Assembly (NCBI GenBank): GCA_048262455.1 | Contig: JBLXFD010000017.1 | Location: forward strand, 18,745 to 82,744 | From: Psychromarinibacter sp048262455 | Lineage (GTDB): Bacteria > Pseudomonadota > Alphaproteobacteria > Rhodobacterales > Rhodobacteraceae | Reading direction: 5' to 3' | DNA length: 64,000 nt | Part shown: one piece after another, positions 17,216-27,979 of the stretch | Layout of the letters: each line of letters begins with the position of its first letter | How positions within the stretch are numbered: the first letter of the stretch is position 1 | Translations under genes and position numbers: made by a program | Notes under the pieces: generated by a model | Seen by the model: only the letters and a program-made list of their open reading frames with translations | What the model was told of the DNA's origin: nothing | Database searches by the model: none

Positions 17216-17755
17216 ATGACCCTCCTCCGGTTCGCCATCAGTGCCCTCGCGCTGATTGCCCTCACCGCCTGTACCGACCCCAACCGCTTCGGCAAGGGCA
17301 ACGACAACGCCAACGGGCTTGGCCCGAACGGGCCGAACGGTCCCAACGGGGTGACGAACGGCGCGCTTGCCGATCCCAGCAACCCCGCCTCGCCGGCCTA
17401 TTTCGCGCAGACCGTGGGCGACCGGATCCTGTTCGAGGTGGACCAGTCCACCCTCAGCCCCGCCGCGCAGGGCATCCTGGCGCGCCAGGCCGAGTGGCTG
17501 CTGGCCAACCCAGAATACGCCGCCACGATCGAGGGCCACGCGGACGAGCAGGGCACCCGGGTCTACAACTTCAACCTGGGCGAACGCCGCGCCAACTCTG
17601 TGCGCGAGTACCTGATCTCGCGCGGCGTCGGCGCCGGGCGGCTGACCACCATCAGCTACGGCAAGGAACGGCCGCTGGAGATCTGCTCGAACGAGGCCTG
17701 CTATACAAAGAACCGCCGCGCCGTGACGGTGCTGGCCGCCGGCGGCTTCAGCTGA
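17216..17755 (+). CDS. pal: peptidoglycan-associated lipoprotein Pal
   Basis: A 179 aa outer-membrane lipoprotein. Lipobox LTAC places the lipidated Cys at residue 19. A flexible Asn/Gly/Pro stretch follows, then an OmpA-like domain with GHADEQGTRVYNFNLGERRA, the peptidoglycan-binding helix. A gap of 81 bp separates it from tolB. Confidence 0.96.
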   Translation: MTLLRFAISALALIALTACTDPNRFGKGNDNANGLGPNGPNGPNGVTNGALADPSNPASPAYFAQTVGDRILFEVDQSTLSPAAQGILARQAEWLLANPEYAATIEGHADEQGTRVYNFNLGERRANSVREYLISRGVGAGRLTTISYGKERPLEICSNEACYTKNRRAVTVLAAGGFS

Positions 17756-17766
17756 GGCGCCGCGGC

Positions 17767-18621
17767 ATGGGTATCAGGGGCATGATCCTCGCCGCCGCGC
17801 TGGCGCTGTCCCCCGTGGCGGGGCCGGCGGCGGCGCAGGACAGCACGCTGGCCGACATCCGGCAGGAGCTGTCGGTGCTGTTCGTGGAACTGCAGCGGCT
17901 CAAGCGCGAGCTGTCCACCACCGGCAACCCGGCCATGGCGCTTGGCGGCGCCACGGCGCTGGAGCGGATGGACCGGATCGAGGCGGAACTGCAGCGGCTG
18001 ATCGGCCGGGCAGAGCAGATGGAGCTGCGGATCGACCGGGTGGTCACCGACGGCACCAACCGGGTCGGCGACCTGGAGTTCCGGCTGTGCGAACTGGAGC
18101 CGGGGTGCGATCTGGGCAAGCTGGGCGACACCCCGCGGCTGGGGGGCGACGCCCCCGGCAACGGCGCCGCACTGACCCCTGGCCCGTCGCCGCTGCCGCC
18201 GGCGCAGACCACCGGCGACGGCACCGCGCCGCAGCTGGCGATGGGCGAGCAGGCGGACTTCGACGCCGCCCGCGCCGCCTTTGACAGCGGCGACCACCAA
18301 GGCGCCGCCGACCGCTTTCAGCGGTTCACCGAGACCTACCCGGGCGGCCCGCTGAACGGCGAGGCGCACTTCCTGCGCGGCGAGGCGCTGGCCGCGACCG
18401 GCCAGACCGCCGCCGCCGCCCGCGCCTACCTCGCGGCCTTCTCCGGCAACCCCGACGGCGCCCGCGCGCCCGACGCGCTGCTGCGGCTGGGCACCTCGCT
18501 GGGCGCGCTCGGCCAGCGCGACGAAGCCTGCGTGATGCTGGCGCAGGTCGGCGCGCGCTATCCCGGCACCACGCAGGATCAGCAGGCCCAGGCCCAGTCG
18601 CAGGGCCTCGGCTGCCCGTGA
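17767..18621 (+). CDS. cpoB: cell division coordinator CpoB (YbgF)
   Basis: A 284 aa periplasmic protein. A signal peptide (MILAAALALSPVAGPAAA region) precedes a coiled-coil segment with hydrophobic heptads (about residues 30-110), a Pro/Gly linker, and C-terminal TPR repeats (FDAARAAFDSGDHQGAADRF). CpoB couples Tol-Pal to peptidoglycan synthesis during division. A second ATG 15 bp downstream is also possible. The stop overlaps the tilS GTG. Confidence 0.9.
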   Translation: MGIRGMILAAALALSPVAGPAAAQDSTLADIRQELSVLFVELQRLKRELSTTGNPAMALGGATALERMDRIEAELQRLIGRAEQMELRIDRVVTDGTNRVGDLEFRLCELEPGCDLGKLGDTPRLGGDAPGNGAALTPGPSPLPPAQTTGDGTAPQLAMGEQADFDAARAAFDSGDHQGAADRFQRFTETYPGGPLNGEAHFLRGEALAATGQTAAAARAYLAAFSGNPDGARAPDALLRLGTSLGALGQRDEACVMLAQVGARYPGTTQDQQAQAQSQGLGCP

Positions 18622-19856
18622 CCGGCCCCGCGGCCGCGGCGGACCTGCCCCGCCGCGCCGCCGCCTTCCTTTCCGACACCTCCCCCCGCCGGCTTGGCGT
18701 CGCCGTTTCCGGCGGCGGCGATTCCATGGCGCTGCTGGACCTCATGGCCGAGGCCTGCGCCGCCTCCGGCACCCCGCTGGAGGCCGTGACGCTGGACCAC
18801 GGGCTGCGCCCCGAGGCCGCCGACGAGGCCGCCTTCGTCGCCCGCCACTGCGTGGGCCGCGCCATCTCGCACAGCACCCTCCGCTGGCAATGGGACGGGA
18901 ACGGCAACCTCTCTGCCAGCGCCCGCTCCGCGCGCTACACGCTGATCGCGGAATGGGCGGCGCAGCGGGGGGTCGACCTCGTGGTGCTGGGCCATACCCG
19001 GGACGATCAGGCCGAGAACCTGCTGATCCGCCTGTCCCGCGCCGCCGGGGCCGACGGGCTGGCGGCGATGGACCAGCGCTTTGCCCGCCACGGCATCGAC
19101 TGGGCGCGCCCGTTGCTGGACGTGCCCCGGCAGGCCCTGCGCGCGCACCTCGAAGCGCGCGGCATCGGCTGGTGCGAGGACCCCGGCAACGAGGACCCGG
19201 CCTACGAACGCAGCCGCGCCCGCCAGGCACTTGCACAACTGGCGCCGCTGGGGTTGGGAGCCGGCGCGCTGGCGCGGGTGGCCGGGCAGCAGGCGCAGGT
19301 GCGTGACGCGCTGGCGCATTACACCGCCCTCGAAGCCCGCCGCCTCGCCCGCACCGAGGCGGGCGACCTGCTGCTGGCCGAAGACCCCGCCCTGCCCGCC
19401 GAGATCCGCCGCCGCCTGCTGCTGGCCGCGCTGCACTGGATCGCCCCCGCCCCCTACCCGCCCCGCGACACGGCGCTGAAGGCGATGCAGGCCGCGCTGG
19501 CCGAAAGCGGCACCGCCACCCTCGCCGGCTGTCTCGTCACCGCCGAGCCCGGCCACCTGCGCTTCACCCGCGAGCCGGGCGCCGTCGCGCATACCGCCTG
19601 CCCCACCACCGCCACCTGGGACGGCCGCTGGCAGATGGAGGGCCCCCACGCGCCGGCCCTGCAGGTCCGCGCCCTCGGCGAGGCGGTGTCGCAAACCCCC
19701 TGGCGCAGCACCGGCCTGCCCCGCCGCAGCCTGCAATCCAGCCCCGCGATCTGGCAGGAGGACGCGCTGATCGCCGCCCCCCTCGCCGGGCTTTCCGGGG
19801 GCTGGACCGCAGATCTGGCTTATTGCCGCCGCGTTTTCGCCGGATGCCCGTTATAG
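18618..19856 (+). CDS. tilS: tRNA(Ile)-lysidine synthase
   Basis: TilS attaches lysine to C34 of the CAU-anticodon tRNA so that it reads AUA. The PP-loop SGGGDS is at residues 31-36 and the ATP-pyrophosphatase domain continues through VVLGHTRDDQAENLL. The C-terminal half is loosely conserved, as usual. 412 aa is normal. It begins with GTG overlapping the cpoB stop and precedes ftsH, a conserved order. Confidence 0.93.
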   Translation: MTGPAAAADLPRRAAAFLSDTSPRRLGVAVSGGGDSMALLDLMAEACAASGTPLEAVTLDHGLRPEAADEAAFVARHCVGRAISHSTLRWQWDGNGNLSASARSARYTLIAEWAAQRGVDLVVLGHTRDDQAENLLIRLSRAAGADGLAAMDQRFARHGIDWARPLLDVPRQALRAHLEARGIGWCEDPGNEDPAYERSRARQALAQLAPLGLGAGALARVAGQQAQVRDALAHYTALEARRLARTEAGDLLLAEDPALPAEIRRRLLLAALHWIAPAPYPPRDTALKAMQAALAESGTATLAGCLVTAEPGHLRFTREPGAVAHTACPTTATWDGRWQMEGPHAPALQVRALGEAVSQTPWRSTGLPRRSLQSSPAIWQEDALIAAPLAGLSGGWTADLAYCRRVFAGCPL

Positions 19857-19858
19857 CG

Positions 19859-19886
19859 TTGAAGATCTCGGCCCGATCCCTATCTT
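19859..19886 (+). promoter_or_regulatory. candidate sigma-70 promoter of ftsH
   Basis: TTGAAG (19859-19864), 16 nt, TATCTT (19881-19886), in the 81 bp gap after tilS, about 50 bp before the ftsH start. It is the best promoter match in the tol-ftsH region. Confidence 0.5.
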
Positions 19887-19937
19887 AGGCGGGCAGGTCC
19901 GCACCCCTCGGCGCGGGCCAATCTTGGAGGACTTTCC

Positions 19938-21851
<1,914 letters not shown>

Positions 21852-21997
21852 TCTGAAAGCCCCCCGCGCCCCGCCGCGGGCGGTTCTCGTTCCGGCCTCC
21901 CGCCGATCCATTCTCGACCAACCCCCTCCGGTCCCGCCCATTGCACCGCTGCCCCGCCTGCGGCAGGCTGGCGGCGCGAGCACGACGGAGAGCACCC

Positions 21998-22606
21998 ATG
22001 CCGATCCTCCAGAAAACCGGCCACACCGGCATCATCACCTGGCTCGGCTGCGTCCCCGACCGCGACGAAAGCCTGCGCGCGGTGCCCGTCCCCCGCGTCC
22101 ATGCCGTCATGGCGGGGCTCGAGGGCGAATGTCACGGCGGCCTCACCCGCCCCTCCTGCAGCCGGGTCACCATGCTGCACCCGCGCGGCACCACGATCCG
22201 CAACACCCGGCAGGTCACCATCCTCTCGGCCGAGGAACTGGACGAGGTCGCCGCCGCCATGGACCTGCCGTCCCTCGACCCGGCGCTGGTGGGCGCCAAC
22301 ATCGTCACCCGCGGCATCCCCGACCTGACCTACCTGCCCCCCGGCAGCCGGCTGCAGGCCCCCTCCGGCGCCACGCTGGTGGTGGACCTTGAAAACCGCT
22401 CCTGCCACCTGCCGATCCCCGTGATCGACGCCGAGGCCCCCGGCCACGGCCGCGCCTTCAAGTCCGCCGCCAACGGCCGCCGCGGCCTCACCGCCTGGGT
22501 GGAACGCCCCGGCCCGATAGCCTTGGGCGAGCCCCTCACCCTCTTCATCCCCGGCCAACGCGCCTGGAACCCCGCTCCCGCCCCGGCCCCCACCGAACCC
22601 GCCTGA
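21998..22606 (+). CDS. MOSC domain-containing protein
   Basis: A 202 aa protein resembling a MOSC (molybdenum cofactor sulfurase C-terminal) domain. Supporting blocks are GECHGGLTRPSC, RQVTILSAEELDEVAAAM and VDLENRSCHLPI; a conserved Cys follows the pattern GEDRxPC-like in the family. Such single-domain proteins often act in sulfur or molybdenum cofactor chemistry, but no specific reaction can be assigned. Start ATG 21998 with ACGGAGAG upstream. Confidence 0.75.
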   Translation: MPILQKTGHTGIITWLGCVPDRDESLRAVPVPRVHAVMAGLEGECHGGLTRPSCSRVTMLHPRGTTIRNTRQVTILSAEELDEVAAAMDLPSLDPALVGANIVTRGIPDLTYLPPGSRLQAPSGATLVVDLENRSCHLPIPVIDAEAPGHGRAFKSAANGRRGLTAWVERPGPIALGEPLTLFIPGQRAWNPAPAPAPTEPA

Positions 22607-22619
22607 CCCCACACCCCAA

Positions 22620-22722
22620 TTCTTCTGGTAAAAAATATCCCGGGGAGCGCGAGGGGCAGCGCCCCTCGCCCCGGTCGGATCGCCGAAGGCGATCCGATCA
22701 GAAGACCGCGCGCCGCAGGCGC
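22620..22722 (-). repeat. gene-end hairpin element, copy A (downstream of priA)
   Basis: Read on the minus strand it comprises three hairpins, then CCCCGGGATATTTTTTACC and AGAAGAA. In plus coordinates the hairpins are 22649-22669 (9 bp arms GCGAGGGGC/GCCCCTCGC), 22676-22696 (CGGATCGCC/GGCGATCCG) and 22710-22722. The element lies just downstream of the priA stop in priA orientation, so it may end or protect that transcript. Five other copies occur in this window. Confidence 0.75.
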
Positions 22723-22733
22723 ACATCATTCAT

Positions 22734-24929
22734 TCAAAAGAAACTCTGCGGATCGATGTCGATGGCCAGCCGCAGGTTCGCCGGCAGCCGCACCTGCGCC
22801 ACCCATTGCGCCAGCGCCCCCTGCAGGGGCGCGCCCTTGTCCGCCTTGACCAGCAGCCGCACCCGGTGCCGCCCCCGGATCCGCGCGATGGGCGCCGGGG
22901 CCGGGCCGAAGACCTGCGCGCCGATCCGGCGCAGCGGCGCGTCGGCGCGGGCCAGCCGGGTGCCGAGGTCGAACACGGCCTGCACGTCCGGCGAGGACAG
23001 CACGATTCCCGCCATCCGCCCGTAGGGCGGCACCCCCGCCGCGCGGCGCTCCTCCGCCTCGGCGCGCCAGAAGCTTTCCTCGTCCCCCGCCAGGATCGCG
23101 CGGATCACCGGGTGCTCGGGCTGGAAGCTCTGCAGCAGCGCCTCGCCCGGCCGCTCGGCCCGCCCGGCACGGCCCGCCACCTGCCGCATCAGCTGGAACG
23201 TCCGCTCCGCCGCCCGCAGATCCGATCCCTGCAGCCCCAGGTCGGCGTCGATCACTCCCACGAGGGTCAGCAGCGGAAAGTTGTGCCCCTTGGCCACCAG
23301 CTGGGTGCCGATGACGATGTCGGCGCCGCCCGCCGCGATCTCCTCGACCTTGGCCTTCAGCGCCCGGGCCGACCCGAACAGGTCCGACGACAGCACCGCC
23401 ACCCGCGCCTCGGGGAACAGCGCCGCCGCCTCCTCGTGCAGCCGTTCCACCCCCGGGCCCACCGGCGCAAGCTTGTCCTCGGCCTCGCAGGAGGGGCAGC
23501 GCGTGGGCACCGGCCGGGTCTCGCCGCACTGGTGGCAGACCAGCCGCTTCAGGAACCGGTGCTCGACCATCCGCGCGTCGCAGTGGGCGCAGCCGATCTG
23601 GTGCCCGCAGGCGCGGCAGATGGTGACCGGGGCATAGCCGCGGCGGTTGAGGAACAGCAGCGACTGCTCGCCCGCCTCCAGCCGCGAGGTCACCGCCGCG
23701 GCGAGGCTGGGAGAGATCCAGCGGCCCGAGGGCAGCTCCTCGGCGCGCATGTCGATGGCGCGCATCTCGGGCAGTTCCGCGGCGCCGAACCGCGCCGCCA
23801 GTTCCAGCCGCGCGTACTTGCCCGCCTCGGCGTTCACCCATGTCTCGAGGCTGGGGGTGGCCGAGGCCAGCACCACCTGCGCCCCGCAGATCGAGGCGCG
23901 CAGCACCGCCATGTCGCGCGCGTTGTACAGCACCCCGTCCTCTTGCTTGTAGGAGGTGTCGTGTTCCTCGTCGATCACCACCAGCCCGAGGTCCCGGAAC
24001 GGCAGGAACAGCGCCGAGCGCGCCCCCACCACCAGCCCGGCCCCGCCCTCGCCCACCATGCGCCAGGCGCGGCGGCGCTCGGTCATGGTGACACCGGAAT
24101 GCCATTCCGCCGGCATCGCGCCGAACCGCGCCTCGACCCGCTTCAGGAACTCCGCCGTCAGGGCGATCTCCGGCAGCAGCACCAACGCCTGCCGGCCCTG
24201 CGCCAGGCATTCCGCCACCGCCTCCAGGTAGACCTCGGTCTTGCCCGACCCGGTGACCCCCTTCAGCAGCGTGGTGCCATAGCCGCCCGCTGCGATCGCG
24301 CCGCGCAGGGCGGCGGCGGCGGCCTGCTGGTCTTCGGTCAGGGGCTTGCCGGCGCGGCCGGGGTCCAGCGGCGGATAGGGGGTGTCGCGGGGGCTTTCCT
24401 GCTCCTCGACCGCGCCCAGCTTCACCAGCCCCTTGATGACCGAGGTGGTCCCCCCCGCCATCTCGGCCAGCTCGCCCAGGGTGAAGGCGAAGCCGCCGAA
24501 TTCCTCCAGCACCGCCAGCACCCGCGCCCGCGCGTCGGTCAGCCGCCCCGGCTCGTGCGGCCCCAGCCGGTAGACCTTGCGCATCGAGGGCGGATCCCCC
24601 AGCCCCGGCGAGCGGGTCGCAAGCCGCAGCATCGCCGGCATCGGGGTCAGCGTGTAATCGGCGGCGCGGCCCAGGAACTGGCGCATCTCCTCGCGCATCG
24701 GCGCCGCGTCCAGCACCCGGATCACCGCGCGCAGCTTCTCCGGCGGCAGGTCGCTGGCGCCGGATCCCCAGACCACCCCCAGCACCTTGCGCGGCCCCAG
24801 CGGCACCTCGACGAAGGCGCCGAGAAAGCAGCCCCCCGCCGGCGCGCGGTAATCCAGCAGCCGGTCCAGCGGCTGCGTGGTCAGCACGCCGAGGCGCGCG
24901 CCCTCGTCGAAATGGGTTTGCTGGGTCAC
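22734..24929 (-). CDS. priA: primosomal replication restart helicase PriA
   Basis: A 731 aa superfamily 2 helicase that reloads the replisome at stalled forks. Walker A GVTGSGKT is at residues 224-231 and the DEEH box at 320-323. The zinc-binding region of paired cysteines lies at roughly 425-475 (CRACGHQIGCAHC, CHQCGETR, CPSC). The GTG start at 24929 (MTQQTHFDEG) gives the usual length; longer frames reach upstream into non-coding sequence. Confidence 0.95.
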   Translation of the reverse strand: MTQQTHFDEGARLGVLTTQPLDRLLDYRAPAGGCFLGAFVEVPLGPRKVLGVVWGSGASDLPPEKLRAVIRVLDAAPMREEMRQFLGRAADYTLTPMPAMLRLATRSPGLGDPPSMRKVYRLGPHEPGRLTDARARVLAVLEEFGGFAFTLGELAEMAGGTTSVIKGLVKLGAVEEQESPRDTPYPPLDPGRAGKPLTEDQQAAAAALRGAIAAGGYGTTLLKGVTGSGKTEVYLEAVAECLAQGRQALVLLPEIALTAEFLKRVEARFGAMPAEWHSGVTMTERRRAWRMVGEGGAGLVVGARSALFLPFRDLGLVVIDEEHDTSYKQEDGVLYNARDMAVLRASICGAQVVLASATPSLETWVNAEAGKYARLELAARFGAAELPEMRAIDMRAEELPSGRWISPSLAAAVTSRLEAGEQSLLFLNRRGYAPVTICRACGHQIGCAHCDARMVEHRFLKRLVCHQCGETRPVPTRCPSCEAEDKLAPVGPGVERLHEEAAALFPEARVAVLSSDLFGSARALKAKVEEIAAGGADIVIGTQLVAKGHNFPLLTLVGVIDADLGLQGSDLRAAERTFQLMRQVAGRAGRAERPGEALLQSFQPEHPVIRAILAGDEESFWRAEAEERRAAGVPPYGRMAGIVLSSPDVQAVFDLGTRLARADAPLRRIGAQVFGPAPAPIARIRGRHRVRLLVKADKGAPLQGALAQWVAQVRLPANLRLAIDIDPQSFF

Positions 24930-25026
24930 GCCGTCACGTCCGCCTGGGTCCGATGCACCTTTAACACCCGTTGGTCCTGCGATAACAGTGCGCCAACCGC
25001 AAGCGCCGGCGCAAAGGAGCCCTGCC

Positions 25027-25680
25027 ATGAAATTCTTCGTCGATACCGCCGATGTGGACGCGATCCGCGAGCTGAACGAGCTGGGCATGGTGGACGGGGT
25101 CACCACCAACCCCTCGCTGATCATGAAGTCCGGCCGCGACATCAAGGAAGTCACCCGCGAGATCTGCGGCATGGTCGACGGCCCCGTCAGCGCCGAGACC
25201 GTGGCGCTGGATGCCGAGGGCATGATCGCCGAGGGCCGCGAGCTGAAGAAGATCGCCGAGAACATCGCCATCAAGGTGCCGCTGACCTGGGACGGGCTGA
25301 AGGCCTGCAAGGTGCTCTCGGGCGAGGGCAACATGGTGAACGTGACGCTCTGCTTCTCGGCCAACCAGGCGCTGCTGGCGGCCAAGGCCGGCGCGACCTT
25401 CATCTCGCCCTTCATCGGGCGGCTGGACGACCTGAACCTCGACGGGATGGACCTGATCGCCGACATCCGCGAGATCTACGACAACTACGGGTTCGAGACC
25501 CAGATCCTCGCCGCCTCGATCCGGAGCGCCAACCACATGTCCGAAGCCGCCAAGATCGGCGCCGACGTGGCCACCGCCCCGCCCGCCGTGATCAAGGCGA
25601 TGGCGAACCACGTGCTGACGGACAAGGGGCTGGAGGCCTTCCTGAAGGATTGGGAGAAGACGGGTCAGAAGATCCTCTGA
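25027..25680 (+). CDS. tal: transaldolase / fructose-6-phosphate aldolase family
   Basis: A 217 aa short-type transaldolase. The Schiff-base lysine is Lys83 in NIAIKVPLTWDG; TTNPSLI and the phosphate site SIRSANHM are present. The short form (subfamily 3) includes both bacterial transaldolases and FSA; the sequence alone does not decide. RBS AAGGAG at 25013-25018. Divergent from priA. Confidence 0.92.
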   Translation: MKFFVDTADVDAIRELNELGMVDGVTTNPSLIMKSGRDIKEVTREICGMVDGPVSAETVALDAEGMIAEGRELKKIAENIAIKVPLTWDGLKACKVLSGEGNMVNVTLCFSANQALLAAKAGATFISPFIGRLDDLNLDGMDLIADIREIYDNYGFETQILAASIRSANHMSEAAKIGADVATAPPAVIKAMANHVLTDKGLEAFLKDWEKTGQKIL

Positions 25681-25690
25681 AGGGGTGCGG

Positions 25691-25708
25691 GCGGGCGGAG
25701 GCGCCCGC
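25691..25708 (+). terminator. hairpin after tal
   Basis: GCGGGCG, loop GAGG, CGCCCGC, 10 bp after the tal stop. No T tract follows, so Rho-independent termination is not certain. Confidence 0.4.
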
Positions 25709-25730
25709 TCTCCCATCCATGGCTTTTCGA

Positions 25731-25942
25731 GGCGCAACGCAAGCCTGCCCGTGGGATGGCGCTTCTGCCCTCGGGCATAGGCGCTTTATCCCAGCCACAT
25801 CCGCGCACAGAATGAGCCGCGCACGCGGATGACACAGCGCCAGCCCGCCGGGACGGGCAGGCGCTCGCCCCGCGCCTTCGGCTTGTTCGGGGCGGATCAG
25901 CGCCTCGCTCGAAAGTAGCAGTAGGGCGGGGTTCACCCCGCC
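25731..25942. repeat. structured repeat unit 1 (first of tandem pair)
   Basis: A 212 bp unit repeated at once by unit 2 with no gaps and about 92% identity. Nested arms: outer GCCTGCCCGT (25743-25752) with ACGGGCAGGC (25853-25862); middle GGCGCT (25758-25763) with AGCGCC (25836-25841); inner CATCCGCG (25798-25805) with CGCGGATG (25824-25831). GGGAT (25753-25757) can pair with ATCCC (25788-25792) across the middle stem. A GCCCCG...CGGGGC hairpin and a terminal GGCGGGG-TTCA-CCCCGCC hairpin (25925-25942) follow. No gene is supported here. Confidence 0.85.
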
Positions 25943-25944
25943 AT

Positions 25945-26156
25945 GGCGCAACGTGAGCCTGCCCGTGGGATGGCGCTTCTTCCCTCCGGCATAGGCGCTT
26001 TATCCCAGCCACATCCGCGCACAGAACGAGCCGAGCACGCGGATGACACAGCGCCAGCCCGTGCGGACGGGCAGGCGCTTGCCCCGCGCCTTCGGCTTGT
26101 TCGGGGCGGATCGGCGCTTCGTTCGAAGGCAGATGTAGGGCGGGGTTCACCCCGCC
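25945..26156. repeat. structured repeat unit 2 (second of tandem pair)
   Basis: Same length and fold as unit 1; all three nested stems and the GGGAT (25967-25971)/ATCCC (26002-26006) pair are unchanged, while most of about 17 differences fall in loops and at the 3' side. Frames running through both units on the minus strand repeat the same odd peptide and are not genes. From 26157 to 26330 I see only C/G-rich leader sequence before the DUF484 gene. Confidence 0.85.
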
Positions 26157-26330
26157 TCCCCACGTACCCCACCCCGCACCCCCTGTGGCGGGTGGGCCAC
26201 CCGCCGCCCCCCAACACCCCCGCCCGCGGACAAAGCTCTGGACGCGGGCCGCCCCCTCCGGGCACAAAAAGACCGAGCAAAATCAAACCGGGGGTCCGAT
26301 GCAGGCACCCGGACAAAGAACGAGGCATGC

Positions 26331-27041
26331 ATGGCGAGCGAACCCGCCGCGATCCCCGGGGATCTGCGGACCAAGATCCTTTCCGAACCCGAACTGATCC
26401 TCGAGGACCGCGACCTGATGCGCGCCCTGGTCTCTGCCAACGAGCGGCTGATGGGCGGCAACATCGTCGACCTGCGCGGCATCGCCATGGACCGGCTGGA
26501 GCAGCGGCTCGAACGGCTGGAGGAAACCCACCGGCACGTCATCGCCGCCGCCTACGAGAACCTCGCGGGCACCAACATGATCCACCGCGCGGTGCTGAAG
26601 ATGCTGGACCCGGTGGGGTTCGAGGACTTCCTCGCCAACCTCGACGCCGAGATCACCCAGATCCTGCGGCTCGACGCGCTGCGGCTGGTGCTGGAATCGC
26701 CGGTGGCCGGGGAAGACCCCGCGGCCGGCACCCTCGGCGAGGTGCTGATGGTGACCGAGCCGGGGTACATCGACCGCTACCTGACCCAGGGCCGCAACGT
26801 GCCGATCCGCCAGGTCACCCTGCGCCAGGTGCAGCCCGACAGCACCGAGATCTACGGCGAGAAGGCCGACTGGGTCCGTTCCGAGGCCTGCCTGAAGCTG
26901 GACCTCGGCAGCGGCCGCCTGCCCGGGATGCTGGTCTTCGGCGCCGAGGACCCGCACCAGTTCAAGCCCACCCAGGGCGCCGACCTGCTGACCTTCTTCG
27001 CCGGCGTCTTCGAGCGGGCGATGCGGCGCTGGCTGGCGTGA
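26331..27041 (+). CDS. DUF484 family protein
   Basis: A 236 aa GAF-like DUF484 protein. The N-terminal helix with an ILED-type block (LSEPELILEDRDLMRAL) and a later GAF-like half (EVLMVTEPGYIDRYL, GMLVFGAEDPHQF) match the family. DUF484 genes typically precede xerC, as here: the gap to the xerC GTG is 7 bp. The function is unknown. Confidence 0.88.
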   Translation: MASEPAAIPGDLRTKILSEPELILEDRDLMRALVSANERLMGGNIVDLRGIAMDRLEQRLERLEETHRHVIAAAYENLAGTNMIHRAVLKMLDPVGFEDFLANLDAEITQILRLDALRLVLESPVAGEDPAAGTLGEVLMVTEPGYIDRYLTQGRNVPIRQVTLRQVQPDSTEIYGEKADWVRSEACLKLDLGSGRLPGMLVFGAEDPHQFKPTQGADLLTFFAGVFERAMRRWLA

Positions 27042-27048
27042 GGCGTCC

Positions 27049-27975
27049 GTGATCCCCCTGTCGCTCTCGCCCGGCCTGCGCGCGGCGGTGGCGGCATGGT
27101 GCGATCACCTGAAGGCGCTGGACGGCGCGGCGGACCAGACGCTTACCGCCTACCGGCGCGACGTCACCGGCTTTTTGTGCTTCCTGTCGCGCCACCACGG
27201 CGACCAGCTGGGGGTGGCGGCGCTGGGGCAGGTGACGGTGTCCGACATGCGGGCCTGGATGGCGCACGAGCGCGGGCGCGGGCTGGCGGCGCGGTCGCTG
27301 GCGCGGGCGCTGTCGGCGGTGAAGACCTTCACCGGCTGGGCGGCAGAGCGCGAGGGGTTCGACCCCAGCGCCATCCTCGCCGCCCGCAGCCCCAAGTACC
27401 GCCGCAAGCTGCCCCGTCCCCTGTCGACCGAGGCGGCGCGCGAGATGATCGACACCGTGGAATTGCAGGCCGCCGAGCCATGGATCGCCGCCCGCGATGC
27501 GGCGGTGGTGACGCTGCTATACGGCTGCGGGCTACGGATCTCCGAGGGGCTGGGGCTGACCGGCGCGCAAAGCCCGCTGCCCGAGGTGCTGCGCATCCGG
27601 GGCAAGGGCGGCAAGGAGCGGCTGGTGCCGGTCCTGCCCGCCGCCCGCGCCGCGGTGGAGACCTACGTGCGCCTGTGTCCCTTCCCCGCCGAACCGGAGG
27701 CGCCGCTGTTCCGGGGCGCGCGGGGCGGGCCGCTGAACCCGCGGCTGGTGCGCAAGGCGATGGAGGTGGCGCGGATGCAGCTGGGCCTGCCCGCCACCGC
27801 CACCCCCCATGCACTGCGCCACAGCTTCGCCACGCACCTGCTGGCGGCGGGGGGCGATCTGCGGGCGATCCAGGAGTTGCTGGGCCATGCCTCGCTGTCC
27901 ACCACGCAGGCCTACACGGCGGTGGACCAGGCGCGGCTGATGGAGGTCTACGACAAGTCCCACCCCCGCGCCTGA
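27049..27975 (+). CDS. xerC: site-specific tyrosine recombinase XerC
   Basis: With XerD it resolves chromosome dimers at dif. The 308 aa protein has an N-terminal SAM-like core-binding domain and a catalytic domain with all active residues: Arg163, Lys186, His254, Arg257, His280 and Tyr289. GTG start. Location after DUF484 supports XerC rather than a phage integrase; there is no att-like repeat or tRNA nearby. It ends 4 bp from the ligD stop, tail to tail. Confidence 0.94.
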   Translation: MIPLSLSPGLRAAVAAWCDHLKALDGAADQTLTAYRRDVTGFLCFLSRHHGDQLGVAALGQVTVSDMRAWMAHERGRGLAARSLARALSAVKTFTGWAAEREGFDPSAILAARSPKYRRKLPRPLSTEAAREMIDTVELQAAEPWIAARDAAVVTLLYGCGLRISEGLGLTGAQSPLPEVLRIRGKGGKERLVPVLPAARAAVETYVRLCPFPAEPEAPLFRGARGGPLNPRLVRKAMEVARMQLGLPATATPHALRHSFATHLLAAGGDLRAIQELLGHASLSTTQAYTAVDQARLMEVYDKSHPRA

Positions 27976-27979
27976 GCGG

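Noticed and set aside
25731..26156. CRISPR array or direct-repeat/spacer locus
   Set aside because: Only two long units without unique spacers and no cas gene in the window.
25592..26328. Minus-strand frames with repeated peptide sequence across the tandem repeats
   Set aside because: The repeat is produced by the duplicated non-coding unit; the peptide is Arg/Ala/Gly-rich, has no start signal and breaks at unit borders.
27049..27975. Integrase of a mobile element
   Set aside because: Neighbourhood (DUF484) and length identify chromosomal XerC; no att repeats, tRNA or cargo genes.
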